A stretch of 64,000 nucleotides of DNA from Halalkalibacter akibai JCM 9157 (lineage in GTDB: Bacteria; Bacillota; Bacilli; Bacillales; Bacillaceae_D): contig NZ_BAUV01000002.1 of the NCBI RefSeq assembly GCF_000513135.1, forward strand, positions 124,001-188,000, in the 5' to 3' direction. Made by a program: the position numbers and the translations under genes. The notes beneath the pieces are model-generated. The model was not told the DNA's origin, made no database searches, and was given only the letters and a program-made list of their open reading frames with translations. Positions 56,026 to 63,876 of the stretch are shown piece after piece. Each line of letters opens with the position of its first letter. Positions within the stretch are counted from its first letter, which is position 1.

Positions 56026-57744
56026 ATGAGTCAAGTACATAATAACAATAAACCGGGTATGGTCCTCATCATCTCGGCTATTTTAGTTGGGATTTTCGTT
56101 TTATGGGGAGCTTTAGCACCGGGATCATTAAATGCAGCTGCAGGAGAAGGACTTGAATGGATGTTAAATAACTTTGGCTGGTTTTATATGCTTTCGACTG
56201 CTTTTTTTGTATTATTCGTTATGATCTTAGCGATTAGTCCTTTAGGAAAAATTAGATTAGGAAAACCAGATGAACGCCCAGAGTATTCATGGTACTCATG
56301 GATCGGAATGTTATTTGCGGCTGGGATTGGAGTTGGCTTTGTTTTTTGGGGCGTAGCAGAACCTGTCCTTTATTATTTCGATACTCCTATGGGAATCAAT
56401 CCCGAAACACCAGAAGCTGCAGTGGCTGGATTACGTTACGCTGTTTTCCATTGGGGTTTACATCCTTGGGCCATCTTTTCAATCGTAGGGCTAACTTTAG
56501 CATATGTTCAATTTAGAAAGGATCGTCCTGCATTAATCAGCTCTGCTTTTTATCCGATCATCGGAGATCGAGTAAACGGCTGGGTAGGCAAATCTATTGA
56601 TATTCTAGCTGTAATCGCAACGTGTACGGGTGTAGCAACGACATTTGGGTTAAGTGCTCTTCAAATAACGGGGGGGCTTTCTTATATTTCACCAATTCCA
56701 AATACGATTGTGACACAAACAACAATTATTGCAATTGTAACTTTTCTTTTTATGTTTTCGGCAGCAAAAGGTGTAGACAAGGGAATTAAACGCTTAAGTA
56801 ATATTAATTTAGCAGTGGCTGGTATTTTGTTAGTATTTGTCATTGTAGTTGGTCCAACTTTATTTATATTAGAGAGTTTTGTGACTACTTTAGGTGGATA
56901 CATCACGAACGTGGCTGCAATGAGTTTAACGATGACCCCTTTCACTGAAAGCACTTGGCTTGGAACGAATACGATTTTCTTTTGGGCTTGGCATATTGCC
57001 TGGGCTCCGTTCATGGGGATATTTATAGCCAGAATTTCTAGAGGACGTACAATTAGAGAGTTTATGGCTGGGGTTTTATTAGTACCATCTTTACTAGCTG
57101 TGCTTTGGTTTACTACGTTTGGAGGAACAGCTTTAAATTTGGAAATTGCAGGTGTTGCTCCAATTGGTGACTTAGTCATGAGTAATGTTGAGCTCGCTCT
57201 TTTTGCGACGCTCGGAGAACTTCCGTTAAGTGCTATCACAAGTTTTATTGCAGTCGTTTTAATTTTAATCTTTTTTATAACGTCTGCTGATTCAGCTTCT
57301 TATGTCTTAGGTGCTATGACAACAAATGGTAGCTTAAATCCTAGTCTGTTTGTAAAGATGTTGTGGGGACTTCTAATAGCAGGGACAGCAAGTGTTCTTC
57401 TCATAAGTGGTGATGGAGGATTAGGAGCTCTACAAACAGCTTCAATCATTGCCGCATTGCCTTTTGCTATTATCATGACAATTATGATTATCTCTATGTT
57501 AATGATGCTAGGAAAAGATTATCAAGCAGAAGGAAAGAAAAGAAAAAGGAAAAACCGAAAAGAGATAAAAGCAGAAATAAGAGAAGAAATGTATCAAGAA
57601 ATTAAAGAAGAAGTATTAGAAGAAATGAGAGATGAAGTAATTGGAGAGATGAAAGAGGAAGTTTTGGAAGAAATAAAAGATGAGATTAAAGATAATCTGA
57701 TTGATGAATTGAATCAAATGCAAGAAGATCAAAAGAAGAAATAA
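56026..57744 (+). CDS. BCCT family betaine/carnitine/choline transporter with coiled-coil tail
   Basis: About 572 residues. Twelve membrane helices of the BCCT fold with the signature GVGFVFWGVAEPVLYY near residue 106 and the substrate Trp box WAWHIAWAPFMG in the middle. Related to OpuD of B. subtilis, which takes up glycine betaine for osmoprotection; the substrate is inferred. The C-terminus from about residue 505 is a highly charged coiled coil (KAEIREEMYQEIKEEVLEEM onward), longer than usual and reminiscent of the osmosensing tails of BetP. Start ATG 56026 follows GGAAGG. Confidence 0.88.
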   Translation: MSQVHNNNKPGMVLIISAILVGIFVLWGALAPGSLNAAAGEGLEWMLNNFGWFYMLSTAFFVLFVMILAISPLGKIRLGKPDERPEYSWYSWIGMLFAAGIGVGFVFWGVAEPVLYYFDTPMGINPETPEAAVAGLRYAVFHWGLHPWAIFSIVGLTLAYVQFRKDRPALISSAFYPIIGDRVNGWVGKSIDILAVIATCTGVATTFGLSALQITGGLSYISPIPNTIVTQTTIIAIVTFLFMFSAAKGVDKGIKRLSNINLAVAGILLVFVIVVGPTLFILESFVTTLGGYITNVAAMSLTMTPFTESTWLGTNTIFFWAWHIAWAPFMGIFIARISRGRTIREFMAGVLLVPSLLAVLWFTTFGGTALNLEIAGVAPIGDLVMSNVELALFATLGELPLSAITSFIAVVLILIFFITSADSASYVLGAMTTNGSLNPSLFVKMLWGLLIAGTASVLLISGDGGLGALQTASIIAALPFAIIMTIMIISMLMMLGKDYQAEGKKRKRKNRKEIKAEIREEMYQEIKEEVLEEMRDEVIGEMKEEVLEEIKDEIKDNLIDELNQMQEDQKKK

Positions 57745-57759
57745 AAAGAAAATTTACGT

Positions 57760-57790
57760 AAAAGTGCTCCTAAAAAGGGCACTTTTTTTT
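57760..57790 (+). terminator. Terminator after the BCCT gene
   Basis: AAAAGTGC pairs with GCACTTTT, with T8. Confidence 0.8.
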
Positions 57791-57854
57791 GGACCTTTTG
57801 CTGTTGTTATTAATAATTTAAGATATAAACTGCCTAATCTCGCAAAACATTTAC

Positions 57855-57882
57855 ACAACACAAGCGCTTGTATCATAGTCTA
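57855..57882 (+). promoter_or_regulatory. Candidate sigma-K promoter
   Basis: CATAGTCTA at 57874-57882 fits the sigma-K -10 consensus CATANNNTA, with ACA at 57855-57857 sixteen bases upstream as a possible -35. It precedes the coat gene at 57925, consistent with late mother-cell expression. Confidence 0.5.
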
Positions 57883-57924
57883 ATAATGCCATCAGGCTAG
57901 ACTGAGGAGAAAGGATGCATTTAG

Positions 57925-58278
57925 ATGAGTAATTATCAGCAAGATCTAATGGATATAATGGTCAAGAAGATTCTTAGCAAGCATAAAGTGAACCCTGCTT
58001 CAGATTTAACTGACGATGATAAAGAAAAAGTAAAGAAAGTAGTTGGAGAATTGCAATCAGAAGTGGAGAGATTCCTTGATAATCAGAATAAAACATTGAG
58101 TGAAAATGACTTTGCACAAACGAATCAAACTGAAGCAATTGAAGCAACTGAAGAGAATGCAACAGATAATACAGCTTCGAAGACAAATCCGGTAGTGAAA
58201 GAATCAATAAAAAAATTGATTGAAGGAAACAATGACTTACAAAAAGTGAAGACATTTATTAACAAATTAAATAAGTAA
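57925..58278 (+). CDS. Probable spore coat protein, CotW-like
   Basis: 117 residues, very hydrophilic. The N-terminal part (LMDIMVKKILSKHKVNPASD then DDKEKVKKVVGELQSEVERF) resembles CotW-type coat proteins encoded beside cotX in Bacillus; the middle is Thr/Asn/Glu-rich (TEAIEATEENATDNTASK). The neighbouring CotX genes and the sigma-K-like promoter support a coat role. The CotW identification is from memory of the family pattern and is moderate. AGGAG precedes the ATG. Confidence 0.6.
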   Translation: MSNYQQDLMDIMVKKILSKHKVNPASDLTDDDKEKVKKVVGELQSEVERFLDNQNKTLSENDFAQTNQTEAIEATEENATDNTASKTNPVVKESIKKLIEGNNDLQKVKTFINKLNK

Positions 58279-58283
58279 AACGT

Positions 58284-58316
58284 TGTGATGGCTTTTTAAA
58301 AAGCCATCACTTTTTT
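58284..58316 (+). terminator. Terminator after the CotW-like gene
   Basis: GTGATGGCTTTTT pairs with AAAAAGCCATCAC, followed by T6. Confidence 0.85.
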
Positions 58317-58378
58317 GTGTGAAATACAAATTAGGCGTTTTTCTTGGGACAAATGACCAAACATAATTTCAAAAAAAT

Positions 58379-58387
58379 AATAAGGTA
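58379..58387 (+). promoter_or_regulatory. Candidate sigma-K -10 element of the first cotX
   Basis: AATAAGGTA fits CATANNNTA with one mismatch, about 30 bp before the ATG, the same distance as in the second cotX gene. Confidence 0.4.
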
Positions 58388-58416
58388 AATTAGAACCGTA
58401 AAGGAGGAATGGAAAA

Positions 58417-58794
58417 ATGAGTCAAGTATTTACTCAAGAAGCTGATCAATTAAATAAAACATTACAGCGATCTGAGGAATTAATAATGGTGAAAGATTCT
58501 TGTGATGTTACAGTTAGTTCAACAGATACAAAAGCTGCTGTTTCACTTCAAGCCTCTTTACAAGCTGCGATTGCGTTAGTCATTAGCGTGTCAGTGGCAA
58601 GTGCAGATCAAGCAGAAAGAATTACTCAAGAATTGTTACAAACAACTAAAACGAAACAAGTTACAATCCAGAAAACAGTAATTGAAAATTCTAAGAATGT
58701 TGATGTTACAACTACTGATACCCAAGTAGGGGTGAACATCCAATTACTATTACAAATTCTTTTAGCTTTATTAGTAAACTTGGATGTTTTATAA
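58417..58794 (+). CDS. Spore coat protein CotX family, copy 1
   Basis: 125 residues. The CotX/CotV domain fills residues 20-125: MVKDSCDVTVSSTDTKAAVS, then a hydrophobic ALVISVSVASADQA and the second half TTTDTQVGVNIQLLLQILL. The two halves are internal repeats (VTVSSTDTKAAVSLQ and VDVTTTDTQVGVNIQ). Coat X proteins form insoluble, cross-linked crust layers on the spore. AAGGAGG precedes the ATG. Copy 2 lies 175 bp downstream and is nearly identical in the domain. Confidence 0.88.
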   Translation: MSQVFTQEADQLNKTLQRSEELIMVKDSCDVTVSSTDTKAAVSLQASLQAAIALVISVSVASADQAERITQELLQTTKTKQVTIQKTVIENSKNVDVTTTDTQVGVNIQLLLQILLALLVNLDVL

Positions 58795-58823
58795 AAAATT
58801 GAACGGAAAAAGTCGTTAGGGAG

Positions 58824-58859
58824 GGAGGTGACTTAAATAAGTCACCTCCTTCTTTTTTA
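58824..58859 (+). terminator. Terminator after cotX copy 1
   Basis: GGAGGTGACTTA pairs with TAAGTCACCTCC, followed by a T-rich tract. Confidence 0.85.
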
Positions 58860-58933
58860 TGCTATTTATGGGACAAATAGGAAAATTAGGCGTTTTACCT
58901 GAGGCAAACGACCAAGCAAATCTGAGTACGATA

Positions 58934-58942
58934 CATAGTGTA
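58934..58942 (+). promoter_or_regulatory. Candidate sigma-K -10 element of the second cotX
   Basis: CATAGTGTA is a full match to CATANNNTA, 28 bp before the start codon. The leader after it (TAAATTAGAACGGAAAGGAGG) is nearly the same as that of copy 1. Confidence 0.5.
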
Positions 58943-58969
58943 AATTAGAACGGAAAGGAGGAAATGAAA

Positions 58970-59434
58970 ATGAATCAAGATGTATATTATTCAACGAAGA
59001 AGGAAGAAACAGCGTGGTCTGCTCTTGATCCAAAAGCATGCCATCCAACATCAGCAGGTAATGAGGACGTAGTACAGGAGGCTGGTCAAGTAGATAAAAC
59101 TTTACAATTCTCAGAGGAGTATATCTTCATTAAAGATTCTTGTGATGTAACGGTGAGCTCAACAGATACAAAAGCGGCGGTGTCTTTACAAGCTTCATTA
59201 CAAGCAGCGATCGCTTTAGTAATTAGTATTTCTGTTGCAAGTGCGGATCAAGCAGAACAAATCACTCAAGAATTATTACAAAGCACAAAGACAAAGCAAA
59301 TGAACTACCAAAAAACTGTAATTGAAAATTCACGTAATGTTGAAGTAACAACAACTGATACACAAATTGGTGTTAACATTCAACTATTACTTCAAATTCT
59401 TCTAGCGCTACTAGTTAACTTAGATGTGCTTTAA
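58970..59434 (+). CDS. Spore coat protein CotX family, copy 2
   Basis: 154 residues. A 50-residue N-terminal extension (MNQDVYYSTKKEETAWSALD) precedes the CotX domain, which matches copy 1 almost residue for residue (IKDSCDVTVSSTDTKAAVSL to LLALLVNLDVL). The extension resembles the N-terminus of B. subtilis CotX. ATG 58970 is eight bases after AAGGAGG; the ATG six bases earlier is too close. A recent tandem duplication is clear from the shared leader and domain. Confidence 0.88.
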   Translation: MNQDVYYSTKKEETAWSALDPKACHPTSAGNEDVVQEAGQVDKTLQFSEEYIFIKDSCDVTVSSTDTKAAVSLQASLQAAIALVISISVASADQAEQITQELLQSTKTKQMNYQKTVIENSRNVEVTTTDTQIGVNIQLLLQILLALLVNLDVL

Positions 59435-59450
59435 ACGGTAGAAGAAGGCA

Positions 59451-59479
59451 GGGCAGGGTCCTCTCTGCCCTTTTTTTTG
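59451..59479 (+). terminator. Terminator after cotX copy 2
   Basis: GGGCAGGG pairs with CTCTGCCC (a T bulge and wobble), followed by T8. Confidence 0.8.
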
Positions 59480-59546
59480 TTCAGTAACCAAACGGAGGTC
59501 AGCTGAATAGATTAGCTATGTACGTATAATTAAAGGAGTTGAAATT

Positions 59547-60395
59547 ATGTTTTATCATGTCGACCAATTGCAGTACAATGCTAAACCGACTAGACCAGAT
59601 GCCGTCTACGCAAAGAAGCTACAAGAAATATTAGGGGGCCAATTTGGAGAAATCTCAGTTGCTCTCCAATATATGTTCCAAGGCTGGAATGTTCGCGGCG
59701 AAGAAAAATATCGTGATCTATTATTAGCAACAGGTACAGAAGAGATGGCTCACGTTGAAATGTTAGCTACAATGATTGCGCGTTTATTAGATAATGCTCC
59801 TGTTGGCGATCAAGAAGCTGCAGCTCAAGATCCAGTGATTGGAGCTGTATTAGGGGGGATGAATCCACAACATGCGATTGTTAGTGGCCTTGGTGCAATG
59901 CCAGCTGATAGTGTTGGAAACCCATGGACGGCAGCATATATTAATGCTAGTGGAAATTTGTTAGCGGATTTCCGTCTGAACTTAACGTATGAATCTCAAG
60001 GTCGTTTACAAGCGGTCAGATTATATGAGATGACAACAGATCCTGGTGTTAAGGATATGCTTTCTTTCTTAATTGCTCGAGATACTATGCATCAGAACCA
60101 ATGGTATGCTGCTATTTGCGAACTAGAAGAAAAAGAAAATATTGTTGTCCCTAGTACGTTCCCACGTGAATTAGAAAAGTCAGAAGTAGCTTATGATTAC
60201 TATGATTTATCTGGAGGAACTGCTTCTAAAGAGGGACGTTGGGCTTACGGGCGTAGTATGGATGGATTAGGTGAATTTAAGTATTACCACAACCCTAAGC
60301 CTTTTGGAAAAATACCTAAATTACGTCCAGCACCATTATATGTTCACAATACAGTGTTACCAAAAGGTCCACACTTACCTCCTAACATGGGGTAA
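59547..60395 (+). CDS. Manganese catalase
   Basis: 282 residues, ferritin-like dimanganese enzyme that decomposes hydrogen peroxide (KatN/YdbD family). Metal ligands lie in LGGQFGEISVALQYMFQGW (Glu), GTEEMAHVEMLATMIA (Glu, His), NLTYESQGRLQAVRLYE and ARDTMHQNQWYAAI. The long C-terminal tail from about residue 205 (GGTASKEGRWAYGRSMDG) is typical. Next to coat genes it may be a spore-coat enzyme like CotJC, but it is the longer catalase form. AAGGAG precedes the ATG. Confidence 0.92.
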   Translation: MFYHVDQLQYNAKPTRPDAVYAKKLQEILGGQFGEISVALQYMFQGWNVRGEEKYRDLLLATGTEEMAHVEMLATMIARLLDNAPVGDQEAAAQDPVIGAVLGGMNPQHAIVSGLGAMPADSVGNPWTAAYINASGNLLADFRLNLTYESQGRLQAVRLYEMTTDPGVKDMLSFLIARDTMHQNQWYAAICELEEKENIVVPSTFPRELEKSEVAYDYYDLSGGTASKEGRWAYGRSMDGLGEFKYYHNPKPFGKIPKLRPAPLYVHNTVLPKGPHLPPNMG

Positions 60396-60401
60396 CGCTA
60401 G

Positions 60402-60441
60402 AAACGAGCTCCTGCTTATCAGTTAAGTGGAGTTCGTTTTA
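60402..60441 (+). terminator. Terminator after the Mn catalase gene
   Basis: AACGAGCTCC pairs with GGAGTTCGTT (one G-U), followed by T4. Confidence 0.7.
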
Positions 60442-60539
60442 ATACCCAACTCTAATTACATAATAGTTTGAAAATAAAAAGGGTTTTTGAGAATTTTGCA
60501 GAATTTTATCGGATAATAGAAAGTGTTAGGAGAATGTGA

Positions 60540-62366
60540 ATGAATGGTTCTGTTTTTTCTTTATGTCTTGAAGCATCACTACAGGGACAAGCAGTAGTTA
60601 ATAAAAAAGGAGAGTTTTTATTTGTAAATCAAGCATTTTGTGAACAATTAGGTTACTCAAAAAAAGATTTATTATTGTTATCTCTTGAATCTTTTATCAT
60701 TAATGACGTTGAAGACGAATTATTGAAAGAAGAACCTATGCTGAAGAAAGGTTTTTACCAACAGCAACTCGAAAGAACGTTACTTCATGGCGCTGGTTAT
60801 TTGCTTACTATATTATTTACTGTTACAGATGTAACTACGAATGACACGTTAACCTTTCATGTGCAACTGGATAAACTTAATACGAAGATTCAAAACAGGA
60901 ACTATCCATTATTAAAAGCGAAGTTACATGAACGTGATGAGATTAAGATACCAAGGAAGATTTTAGACGGAATAAAAGATGCGATTATTGCTATCCGTTT
61001 AGATGGGCAATTCATTTTTGCAAATACAGAAGCAGAAAGAATTCTCACGCGAAAAGGTGAAACTTTAACAAACTGTGATTTCTGGTCAATTTTAAAGAAA
61101 AGTAATAGTGAAAAGTTGTTTCAAAAAGTGTATCAGCTGTTAGCTGGGGAAGAATATACGGAACTAGAAATCTATAAAGAAAGTTTTGATGAGTGGTATG
61201 ACGTTAGAGCCTATCGTTCAGATAATCAAGTAATTATCTATTTTATAAATATTACGGTTAGAAAGAAAATGGAAAAGAAACTCAGAGAAAATGAAATGAA
61301 GTTTAGAAGTTTGGTTGAAAATACGCCCGAAACCATTTCTATTCATGATGGGAAGAATCTTATTTATATTAATCCTGCTGGAAAAAAACTTTTTGGTATG
61401 GATGAAGTGAATAAAGCTGGGTTAATTTTTAAGGCCATCGTAGCAGAAGATCATAATCGAGCGCGAGAAAATATTCGCTTACTCCTTAATCGAAAAAGAA
61501 AAGTAACCAGTTCAATTTATACTTTAACAAAGTGCAATGGAGAAAAGTTAGAAGTGGAAACAACGACGACACTTATTATGTATAAAGGGAAAACTGCATT
61601 TAGAACAATATTAAAAGATATATCAGAAAGAAAAAAGATGGACGATATTATTAGAAAATCGGATAAATTACAAGTCGTTGCTCAACTTGCTGCAGGAGTA
61701 GCACACGAAATAAGAAACCCTCTTACAACAGTAAAAGGTTTTTTGCAGCTATTTCAGAAAGAACAAAGCTACAATCCTGTTTATCTTAGTCTTGTTTTAG
61801 AGGAATTAGTTCGTGTTGAGTCAATTATCTTTGAATATTTAACGCTTGCTAGACCTAATTCTGAGCAGGAATTCAAAGAGATTGATGTTCATCAGCTAGT
61901 AAGTCAAGTATTGACGTTAACAAAAGCTCAATCAAATATGAATAATGTCACTGTTGAATTTGAGTATGAACAAGTACCAAATATTTATGGTCTAGAAAAG
62001 AAATTAAAACAAGTGGTAATTAACTTACTGAAAAATTCAATTGAGGCTTTTCAAGAATATGGAACTATTCATGTGAGGATCTTAAATTATCCAGATAAGC
62101 AAGTGTGTATTCAAGTCGAAGATAACGGGTGCGGGATTGCTCATGAGCGAATTGAGCGACTCGGAGAACCGTTCTATTCAACCAAAGAAAAAGGAACGGG
62201 TTTAGGTTTAATGGTTTGCCTTAAAATTATAGAACATCACAATGGGGTATTAAATATTTATAGTAGAGTAGGAATCGGAACTAGAATGGAAGTAATCATT
62301 CCTGCTGACAATAGATATGGCATCTCTGAAAATATAAAGAGACCGTATCAGCAAAGTGAAATATAA
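60540..62366 (+). CDS. Multi-PAS sensor histidine kinase, sporulation-kinase type
   Basis: 608 residues, soluble. Three PAS domains are visible: near residue 15 (GQAVVNKKGEFLFVNQAF), near 150 (AIIAIRLDGQFIFANTEAE) and near 260 (LVENTPETISIHDGKNLIYI). The HisKA H-box is VAQLAAGVAHEIRNPLTTVK near residue 390, and the HATPase domain has NLLKNSIEAFQ, DNGCGIAHE and KGTGLGLMVCLKIIE. The layout is that of KinA/KinE kinases of the Spo0A phosphorelay. There is no cognate response regulator nearby, as usual for orphan sporulation kinases. Intact, unlike the kinase at 176. Confidence 0.9.
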   Translation: MNGSVFSLCLEASLQGQAVVNKKGEFLFVNQAFCEQLGYSKKDLLLLSLESFIINDVEDELLKEEPMLKKGFYQQQLERTLLHGAGYLLTILFTVTDVTTNDTLTFHVQLDKLNTKIQNRNYPLLKAKLHERDEIKIPRKILDGIKDAIIAIRLDGQFIFANTEAERILTRKGETLTNCDFWSILKKSNSEKLFQKVYQLLAGEEYTELEIYKESFDEWYDVRAYRSDNQVIIYFINITVRKKMEKKLRENEMKFRSLVENTPETISIHDGKNLIYINPAGKKLFGMDEVNKAGLIFKAIVAEDHNRARENIRLLLNRKRKVTSSIYTLTKCNGEKLEVETTTTLIMYKGKTAFRTILKDISERKKMDDIIRKSDKLQVVAQLAAGVAHEIRNPLTTVKGFLQLFQKEQSYNPVYLSLVLEELVRVESIIFEYLTLARPNSEQEFKEIDVHQLVSQVLTLTKAQSNMNNVTVEFEYEQVPNIYGLEKKLKQVVINLLKNSIEAFQEYGTIHVRILNYPDKQVCIQVEDNGCGIAHERIERLGEPFYSTKEKGTGLGLMVCLKIIEHHNGVLNIYSRVGIGTRMEVIIPADNRYGISENIKRPYQQSEI

Positions 62367-62545
62367 AAATGTATGAGTTCAAATATTGAAAAGTAACTAG
62401 TTCGATTGTGATAATGTCAAATCAATTTGTGAAAATTTGTAAAAGGAGAAGGATATCTTCTAACCTAGGTAGGAGTTTAGTAAGATGAGTACAGTTGGAA
62501 GCACAACAAGAAAAATCCAACTCAACTTTAAAGGAGGAATTTACG

Positions 62546-62692
62546 ATGAGTAAGAAACTACTTTATACGATTTTAGCAGGGGCATTATCTGTAAGTGTTT
62601 TAGCAGCTTGTGGAGAGCCAGTAGATGAAAATGCACCAGTTGAGGATCCAGCTGTAATTGATGAGCCAGCTGAAGAGGAAACAACTGATTAA
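62546..62692 (+). CDS. Small lipoprotein
   Basis: 48 residues: MSKKLLYTILAGALSVSVLA, then lipobox LAAC (Cys21), then an acidic tail rich in Glu, Asp and Pro (EPVDENAPVEDPAVIDEPAE). AAAGGAGG sets the start at ATG 62546, discarding 17 upstream residues. It would sit on the outer membrane face as a short acidic peptide. Function unknown. Confidence 0.7.
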   Translation: MSKKLLYTILAGALSVSVLAACGEPVDENAPVEDPAVIDEPAEEETTD

Positions 62693-62727
62693 GAAGTAAT
62701 GGGATAACAAGAAATATACTTAAGTAA

Positions 62728-62765
62728 ACTGACTCGGTATTTTATGAACTGAGTCAGTTTTTTTC
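62728..62765 (+). terminator. Terminator after the small lipoprotein
   Basis: AACTGACTC-type arm pairs with GAGTCAGTT, followed by T7. Confidence 0.8.
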
Positions 62766-62854
62766 ATTTTTTTTGAAGTGTAAGAATAAGATAGATATAT
62801 ACGAATATTATACAGAAAAAGCAAAATAGTCTGACAGAAAATATACATAACTAG

Positions 62855-62883
62855 TTGAAGGAGATCAACTGTTCTGCTATAAA
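62855..62883 (+). promoter_or_regulatory. Candidate promoter of the amino-acid ABC operon
   Basis: TTGAAG at 62855-62860 and TATAAA at 62878-62883, spacer 17 bp. The rest of the 62766-62993 gap is AT-rich with no other feature I can support. Confidence 0.45.
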
Positions 62884-62993
62884 ATAATAGAATAAGATTA
62901 CTAAAAAATGTTTCCATTCATAATAAGTATGTGTTAATATGCATGTACAAGAATAATTATTATATTAATAGAGAATATATGGGGGTATAAGTT

Positions 62994-63788
62994 ATGAAAA
63001 AGAAATGGTGGAAGTTAGGGTTGTCTGCAGTTTTATCAGTAGGTTTATTAGCAGGATGTGGTGGTGACGATGCCGATCAGCTAGTAAGTTTTGCTATACC
63101 GACTGAAGGTGAGTTAGGATCTGCGATTGCGTTCCCTAAAGGCAGTGAGCTTGTTGAACCGTTTAATGAAAAGTTAAATGAGTTAGTTGAAAGTGGTAAA
63201 ATGGATGAGCTAATTGTACAGTGGTTTGATGCTGGTGAGGCTGGAGAATCGGATGTAGCTGAGCCAACAGAAGGGTCAACTACTTTAGTGATGGGGACAT
63301 CAGCTGATTATCCTCCATATGAATCTATTGATCTTGCAACAGGCGAAATTATTGGTTTTGATATTGATATTGCTAAGTACATTACAAGTGAATTGGGTTA
63401 TACGCTACAAATTGAAGATATGGACTTTAATGCTTTAATTCCGGCTATGGAAGCAGGTCGTGTTGACTTTGTTTTAGCAGGGATGACACCAACAGAAGAG
63501 CGTAAAACTAATGTGGACTTTTCCGATATTTATTATGAAGCTGTAAACTTAATTGTTACCAAAGAGAAAACTAATGTTTCTACTCTTGAAGATTTAGCTG
63601 GTTTAAAAGTTGGGGTTCAATTAGGTTCGATTCAAGAAGGCGAAGCTGAAGAACTAGCTGAAGAGTATGGTTTTGAAGTGGTGAAGTTAAATCGTATTCC
63701 TGAAATTATGCAAGAATTAAATGCAGGAAGAATTGATGCAGTTCTTATGGAAGATACAGTAGCAGAAGGTCACTTAAATTCAAACTAA
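62994..63788 (+). CDS. Amino-acid ABC transporter substrate-binding lipoprotein with permuted domain order
   Basis: 264 residues. Signal peptide with lipobox LAGC (Cys22). Residues 31-79 (VSFAIPTEGELGSAIAFPKG and on to WFD) look like the C-terminal end of family members, where a strand and helix return to lobe 1 and the protein finishes K/QWF. A linker follows (80-95). Residues 96-264 form the normal N-terminal part, from LVMGTSADYPPYESIDLATG through IGFDIDIAKYI, DFVLAGMTPTEERKTNVDFS and LAGLKVGVQLGSIQEGEAEE, ending abruptly at VAEGHLNSN where the C-terminal piece would normally begin. It reads as a circular permutation. The operon continues with a permease. Confidence 0.82.
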   Translation: MKKKWWKLGLSAVLSVGLLAGCGGDDADQLVSFAIPTEGELGSAIAFPKGSELVEPFNEKLNELVESGKMDELIVQWFDAGEAGESDVAEPTEGSTTLVMGTSADYPPYESIDLATGEIIGFDIDIAKYITSELGYTLQIEDMDFNALIPAMEAGRVDFVLAGMTPTEERKTNVDFSDIYYEAVNLIVTKEKTNVSTLEDLAGLKVGVQLGSIQEGEAEELAEEYGFEVVKLNRIPEIMQELNAGRIDAVLMEDTVAEGHLNSN

Positions 63789-63801
63789 TAACATCTCTAA
63801 T

Positions 63802-63836
63802 CATACCCGCGTGCATATTTTGCCGCGGGATGTGTT
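63802..63836 (+). promoter_or_regulatory. Intercistronic stem-loop between binding protein and permease
   Basis: CCCGCG at 63806-63811 pairs with CGCGGG at 63824-63829, 13 bases after the binding-protein stop codon. Without a strong T-run it is more likely a partial terminator or 3'-end stabiliser that raises binding-protein mRNA over permease mRNA, as is common in such operons. Confidence 0.55.
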
Positions 63837-63876
63837 ATGTTTTAATAAGAAATAAAACAGGAAGGATAAATCGAAC

